The notes under the pieces were generated by a model. It had not been told where the DNA came from and searched no databases. It worked only from the letters and a program-made list of their open reading frames with translations. Shown here one piece after another: positions 1 through 6,871 of a stretch of DNA of 15,241 nucleotides (its first letter is position 1; each line of letters opens with the position of its first letter). The position numbers and the translations under genes are program-made. This DNA is from Bdellovibrionales bacterium RBG_16_40_8 (lineage in GTDB: Bacteria > Bdellovibrionota > Bdellovibrionia > Bdellovibrionales > UBA1609), in the NCBI GenBank assembly GCA_001769925.1, contig MEPT01000065.1:1-15241 (forward strand), written 5' to 3'.

Positions 1-456
1 GTGGGCGGGGCTCTTTTACCAGCGCTTGGGCTTGAAGTTAGATCTACAGTTGATATTGATCTCGTTGGTTGCGGTAAAAAAGAGATGGGACAAACACTTG
101 AGATTATGAAAATTGCTGAAGACCTAGGTCTACCAATCGACACTATTAATCAAGCTGCAACTTACTTTTTAAATAAAGTTGGCTATAAAAAAAATGATTT
201 GATTTTGCTGTACAAAGGTAGAAAAGCAAAAATCTATCGCCCATCTCTTGAACTCTACTGGAAGCTCAAATTGAATCGACTGAGCGAAACAGATGCTAAA
301 GACTGTTATCATTACTTTAACTACTGCCTAGAGAATAATGATTTATTTGATAAACGAAAATTTTTAAAAAGACTAAATTTATTAATAGAATCAGAAAGCT
401 CTCGTGATAAGTCGATAAGACTCCTGCAGCTTAAAAAACAATTATTAGAAAAATAG
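1..456 (+). CDS. Nucleotidyltransferase-like protein (DUF6036/AbiEii-type), 5' end missing
   Basis: The reading frame is open from the first base and the visible protein begins directly with GGALLPALGLEVRSTVDIDL. This matches the GG...G...RxTxDID core of the minimal nucleotidyltransferase fold (DUF6036/AbiEii-like families), in which the two aspartates bind metal. In these families a strand and helix normally precede the GG motif, so the true start is probably upstream of the window and the GTG at base 1 is not trusted as a start. A later segment, LKLNRLSETDAKD at about residues 89-101, resembles the conserved LK..R....D..D region of the same families. The C-terminal third is lysine- and leucine-rich and helical. 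Some relatives are toxins of toxin-antitoxin or abortive-infection pairs, but no partner is visible: the next gene downstream is rnc and the upstream side is cut off. The function is open. Confidence 0.6.
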   Translation: MGGALLPALGLEVRSTVDIDLVGCGKKEMGQTLEIMKIAEDLGLPIDTINQAATYFLNKVGYKKNDLILLYKGRKAKIYRPSLELYWKLKLNRLSETDAKDCYHYFNYCLENNDLFDKRKFLKRLNLLIESESSRDKSIRLLQLKKQLLEK

Positions 457-459
457 CGG

Positions 460-489
460 TTGACGCATAGCCGCAAAATATGCTACTAG
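460..489 (+). promoter_or_regulatory. Candidate promoter for the rnc-era-der cluster
   Basis: TTGACG at 460-465 is one base from the -35 consensus. It is followed 18 bases later by TACTAG at 484-489, which is preceded by TG at 481-482 in the extended -10 arrangement. The -10 itself is poor (3 of 6), so this is a tentative call. It sits in the 89-base gap between the partial nucleotidyltransferase gene and rnc, the only non-coding space upstream of this gene cluster. Confidence 0.3.
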
Positions 490-545
490 CATGCCTAATT
501 GTGGTTACTCGCGATGGGGGCCACTTGATTACCTAAGGAGCTCTA

Positions 546-1289
546 GTGTCATCTACAACTGAAGACTCGCAGTCTTTTGCAAATACTGAAAGTCCTGCAA
601 ATTCTGAAAACCTCGAAAATCCATTTAAAAAACATGGCTATGTTTTTAAAAATCCTGAGCTATTAAAACAAGCTCTCACTCACAAAAGCTACCGAAATGA
701 AAATTTAAAAAAATCGCGTGCTGACAACGAGAGATTTGAATTTCTTGGTGATTCGGTACTTGATCTTTCGCTTAGTGATCATTTGATGAAGCGCTTTCCA
801 GAACTCACAGAGGGTGAGCTTTCAAAAATTCGCGCCAGTCTTGTTAACGAAAGCACTTTAGCAGATTTAGCTAAAGAGTGGGCTATTGATAAGCACTTGC
901 TACTTGGTAAAGGTGAGATAATTTCAGGTGGGTCGGCCAAGCCACGCTTACTAGCATCAACGCTTGAGGCTATAATTGGCGCACTTTATCTTGATTCTGG
1001 TTTTCAGGCAGCCGATCAAATAATTCGTAAAATATTTGCATCACGAATAGATAACTTAGATCTTGATATACACTTTGAGTCTGATTACAAAACTAGGCTG
1101 CAAGAGAAAATTCAAGAGTCAATGAAGCAAACCCCTGTTTATGAGATTGAAGGCGAAGAAGGCCTGGCGCATAACAAAATATTTCACATGGTTTTAAAAT
1201 TAGACGGTAAAATTATTGCCCGAGGTTCTGGTCGAAGTAAAAAACAGGCCGAACAAGATGCGGCGCGCGCGGCATTGGCGGCGCTATGA
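546..1289 (+). CDS. rnc: Ribonuclease III
   Basis: Double-strand-specific endoribonuclease that processes rRNA precursors and structured mRNAs in the cytoplasm. The 247-residue protein has the RNase III signature NERFEFLGDSVLDL at residues 61-74, with E62, E65 and D69 matching E. coli E38, E41 and D45. E141 (LASTLEAIIGALYLD) matches E. coli E117. A C-terminal double-stranded-RNA-binding domain spans about 180-247 (KTRLQEKIQ ... GSGRSKKQAEQDAARAAL). The residue matching E. coli D114 is a serine (S138). The start is GTG at 546: AAGGAG lies at 535-540, five bases upstream, and an in-frame TAA at 534-536 blocks any earlier start. The N-terminal ~25 residues are a Ser/Asn/Glu-rich extension with an imperfect 18-bp duplication (579-596 and 597-614; ANTESP/ANSENL). 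The stop overlaps the era start (ATGA). Confidence 0.95.
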   Translation: MSSTTEDSQSFANTESPANSENLENPFKKHGYVFKNPELLKQALTHKSYRNENLKKSRADNERFEFLGDSVLDLSLSDHLMKRFPELTEGELSKIRASLVNESTLADLAKEWAIDKHLLLGKGEIISGGSAKPRLLASTLEAIIGALYLDSGFQAADQIIRKIFASRIDNLDLDIHFESDYKTRLQEKIQESMKQTPVYEIEGEEGLAHNKIFHMVLKLDGKIIARGSGRSKKQAEQDAARAALAAL

Positions 1290-2185
1290 AAACAGGTTTT
1301 GTCGCACTAATTGGTTTACCTAACGCCGGTAAAAGTACCATTGTTAATGCTTTAATTGGTGAGAAAGTTGGTATTGTTTCAAAAAAACCGCAAACAACCC
1401 GACGCCATGTTATTGGCGTATACACAGATAGCGAATCACAAATATGTTTTATGGATTCTCCGGGACGTGTACGCGAAGATAGTGGGCTTAATTTATTTTT
1501 AAAACAAGAGCTTGAATCAGTAATCAGAAAAAGTGATGTATGTCTTGCGGTCTTAAATATCGATGCAAAAAAGCTTGATGACTTGCTTGAAATTGTTGAG
1601 CTTACTAAAGAGGCTAAAAAACCCTGGGCCATAGTAATTAATAAAATAGATCTTGATTCATCAATTGGCAGCGGTTTGCGTGAAATGAAATTGCGTCAGA
1701 CACTTGTTAGTTACGGAGTGCCAGTAGTAGCTTGTTCTGCTGTAAAAAATGAAAAAAAAATACAGCAACTTTTATTGCCATTATTGAAGGATCTTTTGCC
1801 TGAATCTGAGAAACCTCTTTTTGGCGAAGAGATTTACACAACACAAACTACGAGAGAGCTTGTCGCAGAAATTGTACGTGAGAAGTGTTTTGAGTATCTG
1901 CATCAAGAAGTGCCCTACGGTATTGCTGTCAAGGTAGTGAAATATGATGAAAGTCAGAAGTTACCGCGAATTTTTGTGGATATTATAGTTGCTAAAGAAA
2001 ATTTTCTTTCAATGGTAGTAGGGCGAGGCGGGCAAATGATTAAGCGCATAGGCGCTTCGTCGCGTATAGAGTGTGAGCGAACTTTGCAACAGAAAATTTA
2101 TCTTGAAACCCACGTTAAGGTAAAAAAAGATTGGACAAAAAATCCCGAAATGATGAAAGAGTTAGGTTATGTCGTTACAGACTAA
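1286..2185 (+). CDS. era: Ribosome-associated GTPase Era
   Basis: Essential GTPase that binds the 3' end of 16S rRNA and acts in 30S subunit maturation. The 299-residue length is normal. The GTPase domain shows G1 GLPNAGKS at residues 10-17, the G2 region QTTRR at 36-40, G3 DSPG at 57-60, G4 NKID at 119-122 and the SA of G5 at 151-152. The C-terminal KH domain carries VVGRGGQMIKRIG at 244-256, followed by the family-typical VKVKKDW...ELGY end. Two small deviations are visible: the usual DTPG of G3 is DSPG, and the residue after it is Arg rather than the common Ile/Leu-His. The ATG at 1286 overlaps the rnc stop by four bases, so translation is probably coupled. The rnc-era pairing is widespread in bacteria and supports the call. 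Confidence 0.96.
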   Translation: MKTGFVALIGLPNAGKSTIVNALIGEKVGIVSKKPQTTRRHVIGVYTDSESQICFMDSPGRVREDSGLNLFLKQELESVIRKSDVCLAVLNIDAKKLDDLLEIVELTKEAKKPWAIVINKIDLDSSIGSGLREMKLRQTLVSYGVPVVACSAVKNEKKIQQLLLPLLKDLLPESEKPLFGEEIYTTQTTRELVAEIVREKCFEYLHQEVPYGIAVKVVKYDESQKLPRIFVDIIVAKENFLSMVVGRGGQMIKRIGASSRIECERTLQQKIYLETHVKVKKDWTKNPEMMKELGYVVTD

Positions 2186-3500
2186 AAGTTCATTTCGTGT
2201 GGCTATTATTGGTAGACCTAATGTTGGTAAATCAACACTTTTTAATGGTTTAACTCGCTCGCGTAAAGCTGTTGTGAAAAATCAACCAGGGGTCACTCGC
2301 GATATTATTGTCGGACGTGCCGATTGGTGGGGCAAAACCTTCGAAGTACTTGATACCGGCGGAATTACCGCGCACAACGATCAATTTTCACCGTTAATTT
2401 ATAAGCAAGTGCTTTCAATTTTAAAATATGTTGATTTGCTCGTAGTTGTTATGGATGCGCGCTCTGGGCTTTTGCCTGAAGATCGCGATATAGTACGCAT
2501 TGCCAAAGAAAGTGGGCGAGATTTTTTTATTGTGGTGAATAAGGTAGATCGTGATAAAGATGCTGATCTTCTTAAAGCAGAGTTCTATGAATTTGGCATG
2601 CCTGTACTGCATGCCGCGTTTGAACGCAGCGAGCGCGTAGATGAAATAGTTGAAAAAATTTCTGAATACATACCTGAAAATCTGCAAGCTGAAGTCCCAG
2701 CAATTAGATTAGCCATTGTCGGCAAACCCAATGTTGGCAAAAGTTCGCTTTGCAATTATTTGGTTGGCGAAAAGCGCGTATTGGTGTCTGAAATTGCGGG
2801 CACCACAGTTGACGCTATTGAAATGAGCTTTAGTTTTAAGAATAATAATTTTATTTTAGTTGATACTGCGGGTCTTCGTCGTTCAGCTAAGCGCTGGAGT
2901 CGAGGTGACGGCGTAGAAATTTTATCATCGTATAAGTCATTTGAGGCAATAGATCATGCGGATATGGTATTTCTCGTAATGGATGCAACGCATGGCCCGA
3001 CAGAGCAAGATGCAAAAATGGCCGAATATATTTTTGAAAAAGGTAAAGCGCTTATTGTCGTCGCCAATAAAATGGATTTATTAAAAGACCAGCAAGATGA
3101 GCCACGTAAGTGGTTTCGCGAGCGACTCAGCCGTGAATTTCATTTTGCGCCTAACTTGCCCATGGTATTTACTAGTGCCGAGTCAGGTGAGGGTTTAACA
3201 AACCTATTAGAAGAAGCGCTTAGTCTTTGGCAAAAACTTCATTTTAAGGTTTCAACGCGAGAATTAAATGATTTTTTTTACAATGTTATTAGGCAAGCGC
3301 CGTCACCAGTTTACCGCACAACCAATGTTAAATTTTATTATTGCACGCAAACTGGGCAACTACCCCCAAGTTTTATAGCTTTTGCCAATCACCCTGAGGG
3401 AGTAACGCCATCTTATAGGCGATTTTTAATTAAAAGAATTCAACATCAATGGGGTCTTGAGGGAGTGCCGGTGCGGGTCTTTGTAATGAAGAGTAATTAA
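2169..3500 (+). CDS. der: Ribosome assembly GTPase Der (EngA)
   Basis: Tandem-GTPase protein needed for 50S ribosomal subunit assembly. The 443-residue protein has two G domains and a KH-like C-terminal domain (about 355-443). Domain 1: G1 GRPNVGKST at 15-23, G2 PGVTRD at 40-45, G3 DTGG at 62-65, G4 NKVD at 124-127. Domain 2: G1 GKPNVGKSS at 185-193, G3 DTAG at 232-235, G4 NKMD at 300-303, SA at 336-337. In domain 2 the usual PGTTRDAI of G2 reads AGTTVDAI, replacing the conserved arginine with valine. The ATG at 2169 lies inside the last 17 bases of era and has GAAAGAG seven bases upstream. That places three ribosome- or rRNA-related genes in one translationally coupled cluster. Confidence 0.96.
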   Translation: MSLQTKSSFRVAIIGRPNVGKSTLFNGLTRSRKAVVKNQPGVTRDIIVGRADWWGKTFEVLDTGGITAHNDQFSPLIYKQVLSILKYVDLLVVVMDARSGLLPEDRDIVRIAKESGRDFFIVVNKVDRDKDADLLKAEFYEFGMPVLHAAFERSERVDEIVEKISEYIPENLQAEVPAIRLAIVGKPNVGKSSLCNYLVGEKRVLVSEIAGTTVDAIEMSFSFKNNNFILVDTAGLRRSAKRWSRGDGVEILSSYKSFEAIDHADMVFLVMDATHGPTEQDAKMAEYIFEKGKALIVVANKMDLLKDQQDEPRKWFRERLSREFHFAPNLPMVFTSAESGEGLTNLLEEALSLWQKLHFKVSTRELNDFFYNVIRQAPSPVYRTTNVKFYYCTQTGQLPPSFIAFANHPEGVTPSYRRFLIKRIQHQWGLEGVPVRVFVMKSN

Positions 3501-4894
3501 TGGGGCGACGAGGAGCTTGGGCTACGCGTTTCGGTATTTACTTTGCGGCCATTGGGTCGGCATTTGGTCTCGGCGGGCTGTGGCGTTTTCCGTACGTAGT
3601 TGCAGAAAATGGTGGTGGAGCATTTGTATATCTCTACCTTTTTTTATTAATTGTACTTGGGGTGCCACTACTTATTGGCGAGCTTCTTTTCGGTAAAGTA
3701 ACGCGGCGGGGAGTTTTAGCTGGGCAAAAGCAATTAGTAGCACATGCTCAATCTAGAAAAGATAGTGCCAAGACGCGCCCTTTTATTTTCACTATGCCCA
3801 TCATAGCAGTGTTTTCGCTTTTATGCTGTTTGCTAATACTGGGCTACTACGCTGTTGTGAGTGGGTGGGTGCTTCATTTTATGATTAAGTTTTGGAGCTT
3901 GCCTTTTACAGGCGCTTCAGAGCAACAAATTGTCGTCAGCATGTCAGACCTAAAGTCGTCAGGGTTTGCGCAAATCGTTCTATCAACCATTCATATTACT
4001 GCTATTAGTATTATTGTTGCGAAGGGAGTTGAAGACGGAATTGAAAAATGGGTGGGTTTTATTATGCCTATTTTTCTCGTTATTCTAGCTTTTTTAGTAT
4101 TTAAGTCGTTATCTATGAGTTCAAGCCTTGAGGCTTTACGGTTTTTTTTATATCCCGATTATTCAAGGCTTACGCTTTCTTCATTGGGGGCTGCGGTAGG
4201 CCAACTCTGCTTTACTCTTAGTATAGGGTTTGCCACCATGGCAACATTCGGCAGTTATTTGCGTGATGATGCTTTGGTGCCGCAAACCGGGTTTCGAGTG
4301 GCAACCCTTGACGCGGCCACTTCGCTAATTGCTGGGCTATTAATATTCCCGTTAGTTGTGGGTAGCTCGATATCGTCACGAGGGCCAGAGCTATTGTTTG
4401 AGACAGTGCCGCAATTTTTACTAAAAATAGAAGGTGGTAAAGTATTTGGCATTTTTTTCTTTTTATGTCTTTACATTGCTGCCTTAGGAGCAAGCATAAG
4501 CATCATCGAAACCATAGTGGCCAACATTTGTGAGAATACACAACTTGCTCGCCCACGGGCTAGTATTTTGGCAGGAGGGGCTGCTATAATTGCTAGTATT
4601 GTACCAGCGCTTTCATCTTCAGCACTCAGTCATATTCAAATAAGCGGTAAAGGGCTTTTTGAAATAATCGATCTTGTATTGATAAATTGGATTGTTCCAA
4701 TTATTGCGCTTATTTTTAGTCAAATCGTTATCTATGAATTAGCAGATAAAACTAAGCAGGATGAATTTACAGCAATTGAAGGTCAAGCAAGCACTATTTT
4801 ATATAATCACTGGCACTTTCTTGTGAAATGGATTGTGCCGCCAGTTATTATTGGGGCCATGATTTTACAGTTGATTAATTTATTAATTTATTAA
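3500..4894 (+). CDS. Neurotransmitter:sodium symporter (NSS/SLC6)-family transporter
   Basis: Inner-membrane LeuT-fold transporter of 464 residues, probably for an amino acid or related solute; the substrate cannot be read. Family hallmarks are the first helix with GLGGLWRFPY and ENGGGAF at residues 23-41, FTLSIGF in the sixth-helix region at 238-244, GPELLFETVPQ at 295-305, and about eleven to twelve hydrophobic segments overall. Compared with LeuT as I recall it, N27 is Gly (G26), N286 is Asp (D271), E290 is Ser (S275), T354 is Gly (G330) and S355 is Ala (A331); T254 is kept (T239). Several side-chain sodium ligands are therefore absent. The ATG at 3500 shares its A with the der stop codon, and GAAGAG lies six bases upstream. 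The gene is cotranscribed with der by position, but no functional tie to GTPases is evident. Confidence 0.9.
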   Translation: MGRRGAWATRFGIYFAAIGSAFGLGGLWRFPYVVAENGGGAFVYLYLFLLIVLGVPLLIGELLFGKVTRRGVLAGQKQLVAHAQSRKDSAKTRPFIFTMPIIAVFSLLCCLLILGYYAVVSGWVLHFMIKFWSLPFTGASEQQIVVSMSDLKSSGFAQIVLSTIHITAISIIVAKGVEDGIEKWVGFIMPIFLVILAFLVFKSLSMSSSLEALRFFLYPDYSRLTLSSLGAAVGQLCFTLSIGFATMATFGSYLRDDALVPQTGFRVATLDAATSLIAGLLIFPLVVGSSISSRGPELLFETVPQFLLKIEGGKVFGIFFFLCLYIAALGASISIIETIVANICENTQLARPRASILAGGAAIIASIVPALSSSALSHIQISGKGLFEIIDLVLINWIVPIIALIFSQIVIYELADKTKQDEFTAIEGQASTILYNHWHFLVKWIVPPVIIGAMILQLINLLIY

Positions 4895-4898
4895 TTTA
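4875..4898. repeat. Three perfect tandem copies of an 8-bp unit across two convergent stop codons
   Basis: TTAATTTA occurs three times in succession at 4875-4882, 4883-4890 and 4891-4898. The array covers the last codons and the TAA (4892-4894) of the transporter gene and also the stop codon of the minus-strand OMP gene (4896-4898). No hairpin-plus-U-tract terminator is visible here. The unit length is not a multiple of three, so a change in copy number would alter the C-terminus of the transporter and could shift where either gene stops. Confidence 0.75.
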
Positions 4899-5615
4899 AA
4901 AATTGATCCCGATTATACCCATGATAGTTAAAATGTCGCCGTTGGGGTAAAGACCGGTCTTGTCAGTTCCGTTAGCAAGTATAATTTCTGAACCTTCATC
5001 GCGAAAATTAACGATTTGGTATAATCCTTGAACCCCAAAATACATACTTTTTTGCATAAGCGGAAATTCAATGCCAGCGCCAATATCAAATGCAGTGGCA
5101 GTATCTTTACCAAATTCAGACTGGTTTTTCACCATAGTCTCACGACTTATTGAGGTAAACCCGCCCAGAACATAAGGGTTAAGTGCTGCTAAACCCTTTG
5201 TCACATTTTGCGTGTTCATATAGTATTTAAGATCCATACTAAAGGCGTTCATTTTTATACCACCAGTGTATGTATCGACTGGTGAGCGAATTACCATATT
5301 ATGTGATCCTGACGTAAAGCCAAATTGCAAAGCAAAGCGCAGGTCAAAGAAGTAGCTTAGGTAACCGCCTACACAAACATTATTTTCATAAAGATGAGAC
5401 ATGCCTTGGGTAAAAGAGCGCTGACCTATTAAAAGTCCCATGGTTAGAAACCGACCGTTTTTGAAGAAGTTGGTATCGGCCTCTTCAGAAGCTGCCCCAT
5501 CTTGTTCGTCGTAGTCGAAAAATGGATCGTAGGTTTCGTTATCGTCTTGCGCATGGGCGCGTATAGGTTGTATCGAAATGAGACATAAAACTAAAATATA
5601 TAATAGATTTTTCAT
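4896..5615 (-). CDS. Predicted outer-membrane beta-barrel protein
   Basis: 239-residue secreted protein of unknown specific role. Residues 1-22 form a signal peptide: a KN charged start, the hydrophobic core LLYILVLCLISI, then an AHA site before QDD. Next comes a very acidic stretch at about 24-47 (DDNETYDPFFDYDEQDG and EEAD). From about residue 52 the pattern alternates aromatic/aliphatic and polar residues in short strands separated by glycine- and Asn-rich turns, ending in ...IMGIIGINF. A terminal Phe on a final strand is the usual barrel-assembly signal for outer-membrane proteins. The size suits an eight-stranded barrel, but I recognise no specific family. The start is ATG at 5615 with only a weak Shine-Dalgarno. 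The gene converges on the transporter gene (stops one base apart) and is divergent from purM. Confidence 0.8.
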   Translation of the reverse strand: MKNLLYILVLCLISIQPIRAHAQDDNETYDPFFDYDEQDGAASEEADTNFFKNGRFLTMGLLIGQRSFTQGMSHLYENNVCVGGYLSYFFDLRFALQFGFTSGSHNMVIRSPVDTYTGGIKMNAFSMDLKYYMNTQNVTKGLAALNPYVLGGFTSISRETMVKNQSEFGKDTATAFDIGAGIEFPLMQKSMYFGVQGLYQIVNFRDEGSEIILANGTDKTGLYPNGDILTIMGIIGINF

Positions 5616-5667
5616 AATACATTACCATTCAAACTTCGCGCCAAGTGAAAACCCCCTGGAATCAACT

Positions 5668-5682
5668 GTAGGGCGTTCCTAC
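5668..5682. promoter_or_regulatory. Small inverted repeat in the OMP/purM intergenic region
   Basis: GTAGG (5668-5672) and CCTAC (5678-5682) can pair around a five-base loop, GCGTT. No U-tract follows on either strand, so it is not a good terminator. On the minus strand it would lie in the OMP gene's 5' untranslated region if transcription starts upstream of it. On the plus strand it is upstream of the candidate purM promoter. It could be a protein-binding site or chance. Confidence 0.3.
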
Positions 5683-5687
5683 GTCAT

Positions 5688-5762
5688 ATTCTATGAGAAG
5701 AAATGAATGAAAAATAGTCAATTGTCGAATGAGTTGACTCAGCGCAAATCATCAAAAAGATC
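5688..5762. promoter_or_regulatory. Candidate divergent promoter region for the OMP gene and the purine operon
   Basis: AGTCAA (5716-5721) and TTGACT (5734-5739) form an exact inverted repeat with 12 bases between. Each arm reads as a -35-like TTGACT pointing outward, one toward the OMP gene and one toward purM. Toward purM, only weak -10 candidates fall at normal spacing (about 5756-5762). Toward the OMP gene, the best -10-like hexamer is TAGAAT (minus strand of 5688-5693), but it is 22 bases from the TTGACT, which is too long for a standard promoter. The right arm is also part of a near-palindrome, TGAGTTGACTCA (5730-5741), which could equally be an operator. Exact transcription starts cannot be assigned. 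Confidence 0.35.
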
Positions 5763-5818
5763 ACTGAAAATAGAGTGAAAAGGGATAGTAACCTTGCTAA
5801 AACAAGTCTTCAGTCTCA

Positions 5819-5834
5819 TTAAGGAGAGCCTTAG
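5819..5834 (+). promoter_or_regulatory. Hairpin overlapping the purM ribosome binding site
   Basis: TAAGG (5820-5824) pairs with CCTTA (5829-5833) around the loop AGAG, with a possible extra G-U pair from 5819 to 5834. The purM Shine-Dalgarno AAGGAG (5821-5826) sits in the 5' arm and loop, directly before the ATG at 5835. The stem is short, so it may modulate initiation only weakly. No recognisable riboswitch core is seen upstream. Confidence 0.35.
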
Positions 5835-6869
5835 ATGGCCAGCACCTATAAAAATGCCGGAGTTGATATTCAGGCAGGAGACGCTCTAGTTGATTGGCTT
5901 GTAAAAGATGACGGGCGATCTGAACGTCGAAAGATGCATGAAGATAAAGTTGTTTCGGGTATTGGTGGGTTTGCGGCATTATTTCGTGCTCAATTTGGCG
6001 GCATGAAATCACCGTGTCTTGTGAGCGCAACAGATGGTGTTGGGACAAAGGTTAAAATTGCCGCTGAATTCGCACGCTATAATGATATAGGGCAAGATTT
6101 AGTTGCAATGTGTGTGAACGATTTGGTCTGTGTGGGCGCAGAGCCCTTATTTTTTCTTGATTATTATGCTGCTGGTAAACTTGATTTGAAAGTTGCAAAA
6201 GTTTTTTTATCAGGAGTGCGCCGGGCATGCGAGGCCTCTGGCTGTGTTCTTATCGGCGGCGAGACCGCCGAAATGCCAGGCGTTTACCAAAAAAATGATT
6301 TTGATTGCGCTGGGTTTGCGGTTGGTGTGGTTGACGAAAAAGATACTTTAGGAGCACACAAGGTTAAATTAGGTGACTGTTTGATTGGTGTAGCAAGTTC
6401 GGGCTTTCATTCAAATGGGTACTCACTACTGAGAAAAGTTTTTGCTAAAGATATTAAAAAGTGGGCAGAGGTGCTTTTGCGCCCCACACATCTTTATGTT
6501 TCACTTGTTCGTCATATTATAAAAGAAAAATTGCAGTTGCATGCGGTAGCACATGTAACTGGTGGCGGGCTTGATAATTTATTGCGTGTTATACCCGATA
6601 ACGTTCAATTAGCACTAAAACCATGGCGGGTGCCTGATATTTTTCATGAAGTAAAAAAACGCGCAAAACTAACTTGGCCTGAAATGCTACGCACATTAAA
6701 TTGCGGTATAGGTATGGTTCTTATGGTTGATGCAGGTGACAAAAGTGCTGTGATGAAAGTGGTTCGCAGTCAAGGTTTTCAGCCAATTGAACTAGGCCAC
6801 GTTATAAAAACTGATAAAAAAAATCCAAAAAAAAACTGGCAATTAGATTATTCGCGTTTGGAGAAATAA
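5835..6869 (+). CDS. purM: Phosphoribosylformylglycinamidine cyclo-ligase (AIR synthetase)
   Basis: Cytosolic ATP-dependent enzyme that closes the imidazole ring, converting FGAM to AIR (fifth step of de novo purine synthesis). The 344-residue length is typical. Family motifs are all present: YKNAGVDI at 5-12, SATDGVGTK at 64-72 (nucleotide binding), NDLVCVGAEPLFFLDYYA at 95-112, GGETAEMPGVY at 141-151, ASSGFHSNGYSLLRK at 187-201 and HVTGGGLDNLLRVIP at 240-254. The start is ATG at 5835 with AAGGAG eight bases upstream, and the N-terminus aligns with other PurM proteins. It is the first gene of the purine operon, and the usual partner purN does not follow it. The 3' end contains A8 and A9 runs (6816-6823 and 6827-6835) within lysine codons. 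Confidence 0.97.
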   Translation: MASTYKNAGVDIQAGDALVDWLVKDDGRSERRKMHEDKVVSGIGGFAALFRAQFGGMKSPCLVSATDGVGTKVKIAAEFARYNDIGQDLVAMCVNDLVCVGAEPLFFLDYYAAGKLDLKVAKVFLSGVRRACEASGCVLIGGETAEMPGVYQKNDFDCAGFAVGVVDEKDTLGAHKVKLGDCLIGVASSGFHSNGYSLLRKVFAKDIKKWAEVLLRPTHLYVSLVRHIIKEKLQLHAVAHVTGGGLDNLLRVIPDNVQLALKPWRVPDIFHEVKKRAKLTWPEMLRTLNCGIGMVLMVDAGDKSAVMKVVRSQGFQPIELGHVIKTDKKNPKKNWQLDYSRLEK

Positions 6870-6871
6870 AA

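Noticed and set aside
456..474. GCGG...CCGC inverted repeat after the first gene as a terminator
   Set aside because: The stem is only four base pairs with a long loop and no U-tract, and it overlaps the candidate promoter.
1213..1632. 139-residue open frame on the minus strand across rnc and era
   Set aside because: It is antisense to two well-supported genes, has no recognisable motif, and its composition is that of a reverse-frame shadow. The other short antisense frames within der, the transporter, purM, purQ and purL were dropped for the same reason.
5616..5834. Purine riboswitch or a small leader-peptide gene upstream of purM
   Set aside because: I could not find the conserved purine-aptamer core or an expression-platform terminator, and the only small frames (for example from ATG at 5694) are five codons or fewer with no convincing ribosome site.
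6816..6835. A8 and A9 runs at the end of purM, with other A9 runs at 1752-1760 (era) and 9702-9710 (purC), as programmed slippage sites
   Set aside because: They encode lysine codons in an AT-rich genome, occur in several intact genes, and no overlapping frame would gain a recognisable product.
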